Assembly (NCBI RefSeq): GCF_001625305.1
Contig: NW_017803910.1
Location: forward strand, 2,769,754-2,833,753
Reading direction: 5' to 3'
Length of the DNA stretch: 64,000 nucleotides
Source of the DNA: Branchiostoma belcheri
Taxonomy: Eukaryota > Chordata > Leptocardii > Amphioxiformes > Branchiostomatidae
Part shown: positions 45,101 to 55,866 of the stretch, piece after piece
Layout of the letters: every line of letters begins with the position of its first letter
How positions within the stretch are numbered: the stretch's first letter is position 1
Translations under genes and position numbers: made by a program
The notes under the pieces: generated by a model
Seen by the model: only the letters and a program-made list of their open reading frames with translations
The model's database searches: none
Told to the model about the DNA's origin: nothing

Positions 45101-48100
45101 TACAGAGAAGGGCGTAAGTCAGACCATGTGTTTTCAAAGCATATGACTTTTTAATGGGTAATTGTGGCTGTCATAATTGACTTGTGTAGATAATGGAGTA
45201 CACTCCTACAGGAAGAGAGTTGTCATCATGTAGTGGACAAATAATTTGTGAAGATAAAGAGAAATTGACTGTCATTATCAATATAATATCCTGCCAAATA
45301 TTACTGAAGTCATTTCTACAACATGAAACCATGCATATGTGTAGATATGTAAATATCATACGTTTGGGAATGCATCTTAGCAGTGACACCTGTGCTAGCA
45401 TGCTGGAATGCAATGTGAACCAGTCAGAATTGCCCTGAGGAAGGTGACAGACGGTCACCGAAAAGTCTGCTGAATAAGAGACTTGGTTTTGTAAAAAGAG
45501 TATCTTTACTCAACATGTATTATTATCAATATCAATGGTATGACCATTTTAAATAATAATAAGTACTACATGTGATACATGTATATGTAATGCCACTCTC
45601 ATAGCATTAATAGGTACATGTATCCTTTGGCCACCACAAAAAAATATGGTAAATCTAAAGCGATGTACTAATGCAATATCAGTTATACCTGAGGTATGCC
45701 AACTTCAGATAGCCAGGTTTTTGAGACATTCTTGATTACAGTTGTTTAGAAGTGGCTTCGTACCTGGTGGCATTATAAGAGTTGACATTGCATAAGGGTC
45801 AACAACTTCCAAGGGGGTAATCACTTGTCCCCACCAGATGAAAGAACTGAGTAAAACAGAGCACAAGAGGCAATCACGCCATCCTTGTGGGGGCTATGGC
45901 ATTGATAATGAGACTTGAACGCAAACAGATTTCAACCAGATGACTTCAATGTCTTCTTTCAAGCTCCAATTGGGAAGTATATGGCCTTTGGATGCAGTGT
46001 TGCCCTCAGTGTAATAGATAACAGGCAACAGTGGGACATGGGGGAACTTTCTCAGATATGTACTTTGATAATCCCTTGACTCTTATACTTTAGTCACTTT
46101 CAAGTAAACCTTGTGTTAGACATCCACATTGCTTTAGAAATATTCTATCCTGATGAAAAACAACAAGTTTATCAGTTCTTAGGACAAAAAAAGGTTTCAA
46201 AAAAAGGTATAATGTAAAGCTATTATTTTTGTTTTATGTTGGATGTGAAGGTAATGAAAACTAAATTTAGTGCGTCTTGTCTTTTTTATTCTACTCAAAC
46301 AATGCTAAGACAAGAGGAATGAAAAGGAATTCTACTTTGTATGGAGACTCAGTCTAAGTTTCTACTTCCTTTCTCAACATATAGGAATCTCTTCATCATG
46401 TTCGGCTATCATATACGTCCCCTTGAATCCTAAGAACCCTAAATTCTCAACTTTATTGACTGTTTCCATGACTTAAAAGTCTCCTAATAAACTACAATTT
46501 AGGGATATCATAACAAGGAAGGTTCCACACCCTGAGGGGTCTCTGATCTTGGACTCTGAATCTGGCTTGAATAAAGCACGAGTATCTCGATTTCCGCCTT
46601 CATGAGGTTGACCCTATCTTATTAGCACTTCCCTGCATGATTTGTTGACTTTGACAGCTCTGATAACCAAAAACACGCTCCCCAATTCCAGCAAAAACAA
46701 AGTGACGCAAGGAATTCTATTGAAAACATATTAAGCATGCATTTCCGTTACAGATTAAACGCTGTGAATTGAATCAGAACTTAAGTTCGCAGTGTTAACA
46801 AGTTACTTATTAGCAAGATTCAAGTTTTCCTCTCAGCCCTTGTCTCTAAATCTTAACTCTAAAATGTCCCAGAAACAATGAAATAAATTTGGTGTGACCT
46901 ACACCTACTAACTGTATTGCCAAACCATACTCCAAATTCCCAGCACTTGATTCACTCAAAATCAAAGCATTATAACTACAGGCAGAAACTACATCTGCTA
47001 ACTGTTAATCTTATCGGCAAGTTCAAGTTCAAATCTATAAGGGCAGCCAAGTTCCCGACCCAGATTCAAGACCTAAAGTCGAGGAGAGTGGGACCATTGT
47101 GGCCTTTGCTGTGAAAACTTGTAAATTGACAACTTTAGGTAAGGAACCAACAACTCCCCCTATGAACAGTAGCAGTGAAAGATAAGGGCTTATCAGATCA
47201 GCATCTGTTGATCCAAAACAACAAACTCAAGTCCTACAGCATTTAATTTGCAACAAGCAACAATGAATGGAAATCATTGATCGTTAATCTTTAGAACAAT
47301 GAAGAAATAGTTGTTTTATTACCAATTGTCTATTGCCTGTGGGGTTAGGCATCTGGGAGAACGGTTTATCTTGCAATATGATAGCAAACTTTATTGTACA
47401 ACAATTGTAAAAAGTATGGCAACTACTGAAGGCTAATCTACCTAGCAAAATTTTTGACCTTGAACATGAAGTAACAACTCTCATTCAGTTCAAGGTCATA
47501 CGAGTCAGACACTTTAATTACCCCCTACCATAGCGTCTTAAAGAGATACACATCAAGAAGCAAAGTCCAACAATTCTCGGTCCCCGAACTTGAAGGATAC
47601 AAATTACTTCACTCTGGTGTATCACCTTCAGAAAGTTGGAAGCACCTTGAAGACATTACAAGGTGCCAGTAATAATACCCAAGATGAAAGGCTCCAGCCA
47701 CAGTCTCATAAGATTCCTATAATTGCTGTCCTAAAGTCAATAACCCTTTCCTCCCTGCCCTGTCAGTTATAACCAGTCGTAATTACTTTCAGAAATTGGG
47801 AAGGGAAAGATCTAGAAGACTGGATGGGGAAGGGGGGTTAGCCTGACGTGTGTTCCAAACCCATAGCACACTGGACACAAAATATCTCAGTGAGCCTGGG
47901 ATATTTTGTGTCCAGTGTGCTATGGGTTTGGAACCCAGGCTAAAGAGGGGTAGGTTAGGTACCATCTTTAGTTTACCGAGAATATGTGAAGGACCAAGTA
48001 TGGAAGACTGAGTTTTGGTAAACTATAGGATGGTAACCAAGCCAAAATTTTGCACCATGGAATGGACAAAGTTTCTACCATTAATTTAGATACAAAAATT

Positions 48101-50758
48101 TCATTAACCATTATTCAGTCTTGGAAAGACATAAACCAAAACTTTGTCAACAAAATAAGATGACACCCAGGCTAGGGCGGGGATGTTAATTACTGGCTTG
48201 TAAATATGGCACAAATACATTAAAAGGAACTGCTTTCTGCTCCAAAAATGGAAGAAATTTCCCCCTTGATTCTTTTCTTTAAAATTTGCTGGATGAAACC
48301 AAGAGGGCAGATGAGAGAAGTAGTCTCCATAGCAGGCTTATAGAACTGGGGGTTTGGTTAGGTCTTCGGCTGTTTTCTGATAAGCCCAGTGAAAAAAAAG
48401 GGGGTAATTCAGTCAGGCCGACTATGTTGTCTATATGCGATCAGAAAATAGCACATAAAAGCTCCCAAAGACCCCCAAAACCCCCAGTTTTTGGCATGCT
48501 GTGGAGGCTAAGAGAACTGTACAGCTGGGAAAAACTCTGGTCCTAATAAAACTACCATAAAAGAATCAGATCAGTCTCCTTTCACACCTCTTTATGAGAT
48601 TGAATTAGGATGAAATGGGCAGATAAAAAGGTTGGTTAGGCTTTGATGAGGCTTTGATCAGGTCCTAATGGAGTCCTGTGGAACTCATTAGCAATGTGAG
48701 AAACAGGAGAATCACCTCTTCCTTTTACTGTGAATTCAGTTAACCACAGCCTATTCACATTTATCCACTGGGTTACAATTATACTGTATGAGGGCCTGCA
48801 TGCCCTTTTTTGTAAGGCATAATCAGGCCTTTTTAGACTTCGTAATTCGTAGGCAGCCTCTGCAAAAATCAACTTAATTCATACTAGGACATTAGCCGCA
48901 AATTGTAAAGTAGTAATCAGCTCTGAGACTTTAACGTAATTCGTCATCGACGCCAAAAATTTTGCGTAATTCGTAATCCCTACCCCCCAAGCAAGCCCTC
49001 GAGATCCTGTATCTGCCGGCCACTTGAAAAACTGTGTGTTTGAGAGATCTCTGGCACAGCACCACAGTGGTATACACAGTTTAGATATGCAGAAATGCAT
49101 TTTACTGCAGGGTGTGACATTGGAAATCTATTTACATTCGTAGATGCATTTCTCCGGGCACAAAAATATATGTTTTGGCAGAATCATGTTGGTAGATGTT
49201 ACTGATTGATATAACAATCACTTCCTGAAACTGTACATGCCACTTAGGTAAGACTTTTCCCGGCCAGACTCTGTTGCTCATTTGGCATTAAAAAAAAATC
49301 CTACAACACAGGAATTACGTTGTTAAGGCCTATCCTGAAGACCAATCCATTGGACTAACTACTCCGTGGGTCTGTCTCCCACTGCGCTGCCCATACAAGG
49401 TCGTACAAGGTCATCACAAGTTTTGTGTTAATATAAATCATCTGAATGTCCCTGAAATCAAGTTATTACCACACACATTCATACACAGACCACACGTAAG
49501 CTCTCCCAGCTGTATGAGTGATAATCTCACAGTGAAATTGATTTGTGTCAAGTTTATCTAAATTCTATTCATGATATTAACTTAATATCACACCTACATT
49601 ATACACTCACACACTATCACATACTCAGCCTCATTCTATTCTAAAATATACCTATCAGTATTTCCATTTAGGTTATGACTGACAGACAGACAGTGGCCTT
49701 TTTCAGCAGTTAAACATCAAACAAAACGGGGGCTTGAAAAGTTGATCTACATACGATAGGATACTTCAAAGCAAATTGAGCTCAGTCCGCAGACTAGTTG
49801 CTGGTTTATTAAGTGCATTTTTCTCTGTTGGAGCCAGTTGCTATCTTCTTATCAAACCCAGTTGGCTGGAAAACATTTCTGTAGCAGACCTTTCACATCA
49901 GTCTTGTCTCCCCTTAAGGCTATACCAAGATACTTCCCTGGTTCTCGGACATGTAAAAGGAAAAATTCTTGTGACTAGTCGTGAGAGAACAAAAATAAAA
50001 GCCTGGGTCAGCCAATGAGTGTTCAACATTTAAGTCCAATTATGGCTCTGGCCAATACATTGAATTGTTGTCTCTTTAGAATATAATTCCTTGGTAGTCA
50101 ACCTTTTTTTTGATTCTAGTAAGGAAAACAAAGGACTGTGAGGAAAATGTGACAGTTTGCATCTGATCTATTTACTCCCAGAAACTTTGTGTACTGAGAT
50201 ATAGACTTGCCTCCCAGAGCCTGTTTTCACCCAGATATACCAATCTAGCACTATCTGAATTTATATAACGATAGTTATTTACTTTTGTATCTGTTGACTG
50301 TATCCATCCATCTTGTTTTGTTGTGACCTGTATTTAGCCAAGAGTGGTAAAAATGTGCAATAGATTTCTTCATTCATTTTAAAATCCGACAACCAAAAAA
50401 CTTAATTTTGTTGTTCTTAATTAAGCATGTTGGCTGGGAACCATTTCTGGAGCAGACTTTCCCCATCAGTGTTGTCTCCTCTTCTGTCTATCCCTGCAGG
50501 GCACTAACCTCTGATTAACTACAGGTACAACAAGTCTCAAAACTTCAAATCATCCTCTATAGAAGATATCATGTTATTTGGATCAACAAACAGGTACTAC
50601 CAAATGTGGCAATCAGAGATGGCAGACTTTACCCCCTTAACCATACTGCTCTGAAATGTCTGTGTCTGCTGTCAAAAACTAGCAGAACTAAGGATGTGTA
50701 TAAATGCTGCATCGTGTATATTCAGAGACACAAAAAGACATCACATACACATGCAAAC

Positions 50759-50791
<33 letters not shown>

Positions 50792-50812
50792 GAGAGAAAG
50801 AAACACACAGAA

Positions 50813-50852
<40 letters not shown>

Positions 50853-51158
50853 TCTGTAAAAATGTCTTTTCTTGACTCCAATCCTTGGTTCATTACACCC
50901 AAACAACAGTTTAACTCTTAATTTCTTCTGCTAATATCAAATACATAAATGATATCATATCATATCATATCATATAAAATCGATATAAAGTATTTCCCAC
51001 AAACCTTCATATGAGACCACAGGTTTCCTGTCGGCAGAACAGCTGTCTCCCCCGGCAACGCCCAGGCTGATGCAGAGGACGACGCCTAGCAACAGTTGCC
51101 TGGCAACCGACTCCCTCCCCCCAGACTGCACAGCTCTAGTCAGTCCTGCTGGCAACAT
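29832..51158 (-). CDS. SEMA5: Class 5 semaphorin, complete, 25 exons, 1039 aa
   Basis: Exons: 51005-51158, 40716-40858, 40243-40305, 39921-40019, 39372-39585, 38904-38992, 38731-38763, 38448-38556, 37923-37980, 37079-37214, 36285-36421, 36070-36140, 35793-35872, 35628-35675, 35169-35245, 34700-34774, 34368-34429, 33649-33816, 32930-33100, 32338-32493, 31858-32049, 31421-31606, 30854-31006, 30398-30550, 29832-30124. All borders are GT-AG, every phase matches and the total is 3120 nt. Order: signal peptide ([16 protein letters not shown]), Sema domain (about residues 50-503), PSI (504-549), seven TSP1 repeats (550-942), one transmembrane segment (about 959-985), short basic tail ending KDPFWD. 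It matches vertebrate SEMA5A/5B across the full length (human SEMA5A is about 1070 aa). By family knowledge it is a transmembrane axon-guidance ligand/receptor acting through plexins and glycosaminoglycans. One copy here fits a pre-duplication orthologue of the vertebrate pair. Intron 1 is 10.1 kb. Confidence 0.97.
30398..33816 (-). other. Seven thrombospondin type 1 repeats (exons 18-24)
   Basis: One exon per repeat, all in the same phase (1-1), so repeats can be gained or lost without frameshift. WxxW-type cores in order: [67 protein letters not shown]. The fourth repeat is the atypical CKARVPD type, as in vertebrate SEMA5. Tryptophan C-mannosylation is expected from the motifs. Confidence 0.95.
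33107..33364 (-). mobile_element. tRNA-derived SINE abutting a splice acceptor
   Basis: The copy has the A-box-like end near 33343-33364 (gccattatgccacatgaccc), a degenerate B box gactcaaaccc near 33304, gtacctttcccaagggcaca, and a tail gatttagattttgatttatt. The tail ends about 6 bp from the acceptor of exon 19 (33100). A fragment of the same family lies at 32813-32856. Confidence 0.8.
34135..34262 (-). mobile_element. SINE/LINE 3' tail fragment
   Basis: The stretch ctgtgcccagtggggcaaaa, then aatgtacaataaa and gatcccactggcacttagg, resembles 50310-50372 (ttagccaagagtggtaaaaa) and the reverse complement of 16446-16475. It lies in the intron before exon 18. Confidence 0.5.
34368..34774 (-). other. 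PSI domain exons (16-17)
   Basis: The two exons encode [18 protein letters not shown], the plexin-semaphorin-integrin cysteine motif, then a linker ending SCPVLNLP that leads into the first TSP1 repeat. Confidence 0.93.
34967..35117. mobile_element. 151-bp foldback element
   Basis: The arms (atgtttaaagttaaaac ... gttttaactttaaacat, and cctagagctttcgaccagtc ... gactggtcgaaagctctata) are almost fully complementary around a short loop. A half-copy lies at about 32735-32782. It lies between exons 15 and 16 of the semaphorin gene. Confidence 0.85.
37649..37845. mobile_element. 197-bp palindromic MITE with perfect 9-bp TSD
   Basis: Starts TAGCCTCTACCAGGCACCGC and folds back along its whole length (tagaagcttc...ctggatcttctctggta). 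The 9-mer ggcttacag is repeated exactly at 37640-37648 and 37846-37854. It lies in intron 9 of the semaphorin gene. Confidence 0.93.
38110..38345 (+). mobile_element. Possible transposon coding fragment
   Basis: An open frame reads [18 protein letters not shown]...[21 protein letters not shown]. It looks like coding sequence that does not belong to the semaphorin and lies antisense in its intron 8. I cannot place the family. Confidence 0.35.
39247..39333 (-). pseudogene. Relic duplicate of semaphorin exon 5 (3' part)
   Basis: Two blocks, 39247-39280 and 39287-39333, repeat the end of exon 5 (39372-39484) including its donor ttaccattcagcc (plus strand), with about 40 bp deleted. Translated, it keeps [11 protein letters not shown] and then hits a stop. 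It is not usable as an exon. Confidence 0.85.
39715..39905 (+). mobile_element. Non-LTR retrotransposon C-terminal fragment
   Basis: The open frame contains [18 protein letters not shown] followed by [13 protein letters not shown], the motif commonly seen near the C-terminus of CR1/L2-type and related reverse transcriptases (R-S/T-x-LWNxLP). It lies antisense in the semaphorin intron, 15 bp from the exon 4 donor. Confidence 0.7.
40488..40707. mobile_element. 220-bp MITE next to the exon 2 donor, 9-bp TSD
   Basis: Inverted ends TAGACTGGTTACCAAACC ... GGTTTGGTAACCAGTCTA enclose 220 bp. Flanks ttgctcaca (40479-40487) and ttgctcacc (40708-40716) match at 8 of 9 positions. The right flank is the splice donor of semaphorin exon 2 (minus strand G|GTGAGCAA). 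Confidence 0.9.
40938..41110 (-). repeat. Interspersed SINE-like repeat
   Basis: The tail-like aagtcaagtcaaaatttattt is followed by tcacccaagggcagttac, resembling the conserved cctttcccaagggcac motif of the local SINEs. Weak assignment. Confidence 0.4.
41174..41370 (+). repeat. Two tandem about 100-bp units
   Basis: The phrase acagagagaaataaagtgg, then gaactacatgtaaggtac and ccttaaggttttggat, occurs twice, in intron 1 of the semaphorin gene. Confidence 0.85.
42885..43780 (+). repeat. Minisatellite, about 128-bp unit, seven or more copies
   Basis: Each unit carries gtaccacctggc-like sequence, gggtcaagtt, cacactttgtataaaaagag and cattgctaactgag. Landmark gggtcaag recurs near 42924, 43027, 43155, 43280, 43413, 43545 and 43675. 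A further diverged unit is near 44000-44085. Alternate units look more alike, hinting at a dimeric 250-bp period. Confidence 0.9.
47839..47942. mobile_element. 104-bp palindromic MITE with 9-bp TSD
   Basis: Starts TAGCCTG and ends CAGGCTA. The inner arms gttccaaacccatagcacac and inverse are nearly perfect. Flanks aaggggggt (47830-47838) and aagaggggt (47943-47951) differ at one position. Confidence 0.9.
50757..50852 (+). repeat. (GA)n followed by (CA)n microsatellite
   Basis: A (ga)n run at about 50760-50800 is followed by (ca)n at 50817-50850. Open frames across it are repeat artefacts. Confidence 0.95.
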
Positions 51159-51949
51159 GGCAGCATTCTGCTAACCCATCACACTCTGGAACATACAGGG
51201 GAACTCAAGGTAAACATCACATAGTACACTTTCACATTTTGTGTCATGACTGCATCTATAGTACAGAATGAAAGAATATCGATAATCATCTGCATTTAAA
51301 CACAGTGGCTTTAAATAGCATACTGCTACAACCATCACACTCTGAAACATAATTATAGTGTCAGTTAAAATAAATATCACACATTTGCTAGTTTATATTG
51401 TGTCATAAAAGCATCTAGTCGGCACAAAATGAAAGTTTATTCAAAATAATCTGCATAATTTTATTAAACTCTGGATACAGCCTGTCATACTGTGAAACAA
51501 ACATTGTGATATGATTTAAAAGAAATTTTCTTACCTATGTCTACATCTATCTATCTATCTCCCTACATGAAAGCTGAGATGATTTTGATACATATTTATG
51601 ACCCGATGAAAATGTAGTGTTTCATTCATATGAAACTTCCCATTTTTATCAGAAAAAGGGGGCAGAATGGTTGACTGGTCTGTTATATGGGACACACAGA
51701 TAAGAGCTTCACATGTTGAAAGGCAAGTTGACATGTTTCAACATAGGGTAAGCTGGACTGATATTCACTTCCTGAGGCTTTCTCAGAACAAACTTTAGGC
51801 CACAATATTTTAGTGTGTTGGTTTTGAATAAAAGAAATGGTAAAAGGTAGTAGAGGAAAAGGGATGGGCCCATCTAATACTATGCCCTAGACACAGTAGA
51901 TCAACAACCCACTATCCCTACAGCCTCAAAAAAGACTACCTTTACCTTA

Positions 51950-52327
51950 GGCCACACCAATTTAATTTGTTGGTTCTCGGATTTTGTCAGAAAAAACATG
52001 AAGCGACAGGGCGAAAAAAAATAAAAATAAAAACAGGTTTAGGCATCCTATTATAGCCCCAAATGCTATGATAGGAGCCATGAAGTCAACACAAAAGGTT
52101 GTGTTAATATTTAAACAATGAATTTTGAACTTTTAATCAAACCACTGCATTGATAGATGGAAACACTGCAACAGCTAGGGAGAAAAGGACTTTCCACAAC
52201 TGTTGGGGCAAAATATGAGCATTTTTGAGTTGATTCAGAACCAGAATCTTTTTTTTTTTTTTTTGCAGCAAATCAGAAAAAAATGAAGAGGCGAATCCGA
52301 GAACCAACAAATTAAATTGGTGTGGCC
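51950..52327. mobile_element. Harbinger-like MITE, GGCCACACCAATTTAATTTG ends
   Basis: Terminal inverted repeats of about 34 bp (ggccacaccaatttaatttg, ttggttctcggatt) enclose 378 bp, flanked by TTA at 51947-51949 and 52328-52330. Related ends occur at 55110, 55244 and 57934. Confidence 0.9.
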
Positions 52328-53108
52328 TTAAGTACATTTAAGTACACATACCTCTTTATGGACAGATGGGATCAAAAATTACTGCCAGGGATAAATGTAG
52401 AATGCAATCCCTTTAAAAGGCTTGAAGGTAGTTTACTCCTAACATATCCCTACAGCATAAATCATGTTAACGACTTGAAAGCACGCTGCCAGTAAAAGCA
52501 CAGTCTGGCTGATTTGAAAGTTTCTTTTACGACAAAATCTTTAAAGGGCCTGTATTTATCTATTTATTGGCCATATAATCACAGTTTCAATCATGACTTC
52601 TACATACAAATACAGTATAAACTGTATCAAGAGAGGAGGAGGGAAAGAAAGTTACTGGCATTTGTGCAACCATGCTTCAAGATGATGCAGTTTACACTTA
52701 CATGTACTTTAATCAGTGCCTATGAGATAATAAATAATAACAAAATCAAAGCAGCATTTTTTCCATTTATACCAGGAATAGCAAAGGAATACTGAATCTT
52801 GAAGGAAAGCCAAGTGTTTGTTATTGTATGTCAAGCCCATCTTTTTTTAGTCTCAATTCCCCAGCCCTATCACTCAGCAGTGTAAATCCCCCGCCCTCCC
52901 TGTTCCAGCACTTTGTGGACTTTGTTTACTTTTTCTCAGCCATATCTCTTTCTTATCTGTTGACAGCTGGCCTGGCTGTCAGCAGAGCTGTCAGTTCTGG
53001 TTATGACTGGAGGAGAAATAGGACAGGGCAGATGGGAAGGAGGAAGATCTTTGAGTGATCACTTAGCAAGTGACTGTAATTCAGTTTTTTATGTTCGCAG
53101 TAGCAAAA

Positions 53109-53200
53109 GTTCACGGTCTGAAAAATATGGACATGTTCATAGAACTAGAATGTTTGTAGTGGCAGCAGAACAAAGAAAGTCAGCAATTTATTTCAAAACG
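53109..53200 (+). repeat. Decayed copy of the exon-like segment at 58452-58556
   Basis: Shares gttcacggtctga, ggcagcaga, caaagaaagtc and a terminal ggtaa with the inverted copy at 58.5 kb. Reading frame is lost here. Confidence 0.65.
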
Positions 53201-55033
53201 GTAATGATACCGATGCCGATACCTCTGCTTGGAGAGTACTAAAGTCATCTTGTTGGCTTCTCCTTTTTTCCAACAAGTTTGCTCAATGTAACATACCACC
53301 GTGGTACCCTTTAATAAACATGAACATCATTGAATAATTACTACAAGGATACAAAAAGATTCAATATAGTGTTCTTTTAGATTGAAGCAAATAAACCTAC
53401 TTGATTGAAGTTTACATACAGTAAAGCCTCCCTTTGTGATTGCAATTCTACATCAATGCTTCAAACATGGGAATACCCAACAACGTATTAAGTCATGCCG
53501 CCGGTAGAATACATTGTACCCCCAGAAGAAAAGAACTACAATTTGAAGCAACCACAAAGCATGTCTTCTTGACTACAATCTCCAACAATCGTTTCAAACA
53601 TGGGCACATCTAACAAGTCTATAAATCTTAACAGTTAATAGATCAGTTGTAAACGCCTTACCTTTAAATGGTAACGTAGCCAAGAGACTTGACGGAAGAA
53701 AAGGGGGTTAACAAATCTTCTTGACATGGAAGCACAGTTGGTCAAAAGCTGGAAATATCACCACAGTGTGTGGCAGACCTATTTCCTGACCCTAGACTGT
53801 AGACCCAACAATTATCAAGGCTGAAGAAGTGGCCCTTTCCATTCAGTGCATTAGCCTGCAGCAGAACTCTGACCCTCTCAGTTTGATTGCGCCCGGCTGG
53901 TGCCGACCAGCAATTTGTTTAGGAGCTGGAGGGGAACTGGACTTAATACTGTATATAGATTGGTGGGGAGGGATGTTATGTCTTGGGATTAACTACAATG
54001 TAGGGCAAGGGACGTGCTCCAGAGCAAGACTTGACATTTATTTTTTGGAAGAGGGTCGTTGAAAAGATTTTGGGTACAAAACCTTACAAACATTGTTGCC
54101 TCTCTTCAGAGCTTGAGTCTGAAATTCTGTTACTAAATAGCTGCCATAAAAAGTAATAAAACAAAGGTTTTATTACTTTCCTGACACTTAAATGTCAAGA
54201 ATGTGTTGTACGATAATGTACAAGTACAAAAGGCATTTTATAGTTAATATCTTTCCTTAAACTGCTCCCTAGGCCACAATCTAATTATAAGTAAACATTT
54301 CTCTGCAAAGTTCAGCATCCGTAGACTGTACATCCAGCTGTATCAGCCTGGTTAATGTACAAATTGTGCACAAGCCGTGCTTGTTATTACAAACCTGGCT
54401 AAATCCCGTCTCTTCCCTTCAAAAACAGGAAACTTGGGGACCTGGAATGCCTCCTGGTTTATTTACGTGTTGATACATTTTCCTGGGAGAAGGGTTTAGA
54501 AGTAGGGCCAACCACAGTCGCAAGCATAACCTTATGCAGGGCTTGACATATGGAAAACTGTATTCACTCCATAAAGCGGACAGCACCAAGGCATAAACTT
54601 GGTCCTCAGGCTAGGTTTCATCATGCTTGTCCAGTTAAGCAAATTTCTTTTAAAATCTGCGAACTAAAACCTAAACTGCCCTTAGATTTGTACCTAGTTT
54701 CCTATCTCAAACTTCAATATGCTACACTACTAAGTACTGTCTGTATGTGTCCAGTGTATACACTAGATACAACAGTTTACAAGAATGTCTGTCCTGGACC
54801 CACCACAGTTTACTCAGTAATGTGGGGTGAAATTGGGAATGTGCTGCGGATTGAAAAGTGTGTCGACCTTTGTCCTAAACAATCATCAATCATCTGAGGA
54901 ATAGTAATATACTTAGCTACATTAGTGTACTGCTCACCAGTGGGAAAATGATTAAGTTTGGGGTCACTTTCCCACGTAGATGAATGCACCCAAAATTGTT
55001 ACACAAACACTGGTGAAGAAATATTTCTTCGAG

Positions 55034-55290
55034 AGGTCATGAATTTTAAATAACAGCTATGATGAAAGTTTTATCACAAGTTTTCATACTGATTTTCCAC
55101 TGAAGGCCACATCAATTTAATTTCGTGGTTCTTGCTTTTAAAAACGTTTAATTTCGTGGTTCTCCTCTTTGAGAGGTCATAAGTTTTAAATAACAGCTAT
55201 GATGAAAGTTTTGTCACATGTTCCAGGTTGATTTTCCAGTGAAGGCCACATCAATTTAATTTTGAGGATCTCAGCTTTAAAAACGAAGAG
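55034..55290 (+). repeat. Tandem about 125-bp duplication
   Basis: Two units begin gagaggtcat and share ttttaaataacagctatgat and gaaggccacatcaatttaat. The second half matches the Harbinger-like MITE end, so the duplicated unit contains a MITE terminus. Confidence 0.85.
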
Positions 55291-55366
55291 CTATAGTCAA
55301 TGCAGCAGATAAAAATCCACATAGATGTACATCTACACATGTACATGTATGTATAAACCCAGGGCA

Positions 55367-55525
55367 AGTGCAGGTTAGGTGAAGACATCAGAAACACCTA
55401 CACAGCTCCAATTCTACCTGCACTAACCTGCATATACCCAGTACATGGACCAGTGCAGGTTAGGTACAGGTAGACATCAGAAACACCTGCACAGCTCCAA
55501 TTCTACCTGCACTAACCTCCACATA
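55367..55525 (+). repeat. Tandem about 85-bp duplication
   Basis: Two units contain gtgcaggttaggt, gacatcagaaacacct, cacagctccaattctacctg and cactaacct. Confidence 0.85.
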
Positions 55526-55621
55526 CAGATGGTTTTTGGAGCCCTGATTACCGATACCAAAACCAGCAACAAACTGAAGTGGTAATGCCTAAACAGTGAC
55601 ATGGTTGTATCTGGCTGGCAG

Positions 55622-55866
55622 TAGCGTGTCGGCAGAACGTACTGCACCTGTGCGAAACCAGTAATGTATTCTGCTTAGCACTTCGGCAGAATATCTCATA
55701 TTAGGTCGTATTCATGCATGTAAGATTAACATCCTGTCTGTAGTTTCCAAATGTTCTGTCTGAAAAAATATTGTCTGCAACAGGAAAAATTCTAATGCAA
55801 CGTTGACCAAAAATCCAGCAAAAACCGTGGTTTTGCATAAGCGTAGTACCTTCTGCTGACATGCTA
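55622..55866. mobile_element. 245-bp MITE, TAGCGTGTC ends, 7-bp TSD
   Basis: Inverted ends of about 37 bp (tagcgtgtcggcagaacgta ... taccttctgctgacatgcta) and flanks ctggcag at 55615-55621 and 55867-55873. The interior matches the reverse complement of 8206-8430. Confidence 0.85.

Larger units (their letters stand above)
41371..51004 (-). other. Rest of semaphorin intron 1
   Basis: I see no exons here. It contains the minisatellite 42885-43780, the MITE 47839-47942, an amphioxus-type repeat end near 45430-45500 (gacggtcaccgaaaagtctg), a LINE-tail-like piece at 50310-50372 and simple repeats at 50757-50852 and near 50950-50975. Confidence 0.6.

Noticed and set aside
50606..50921. Frames across the GA/CA microsatellite
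   Set aside because: They are low-complexity repeat translations.
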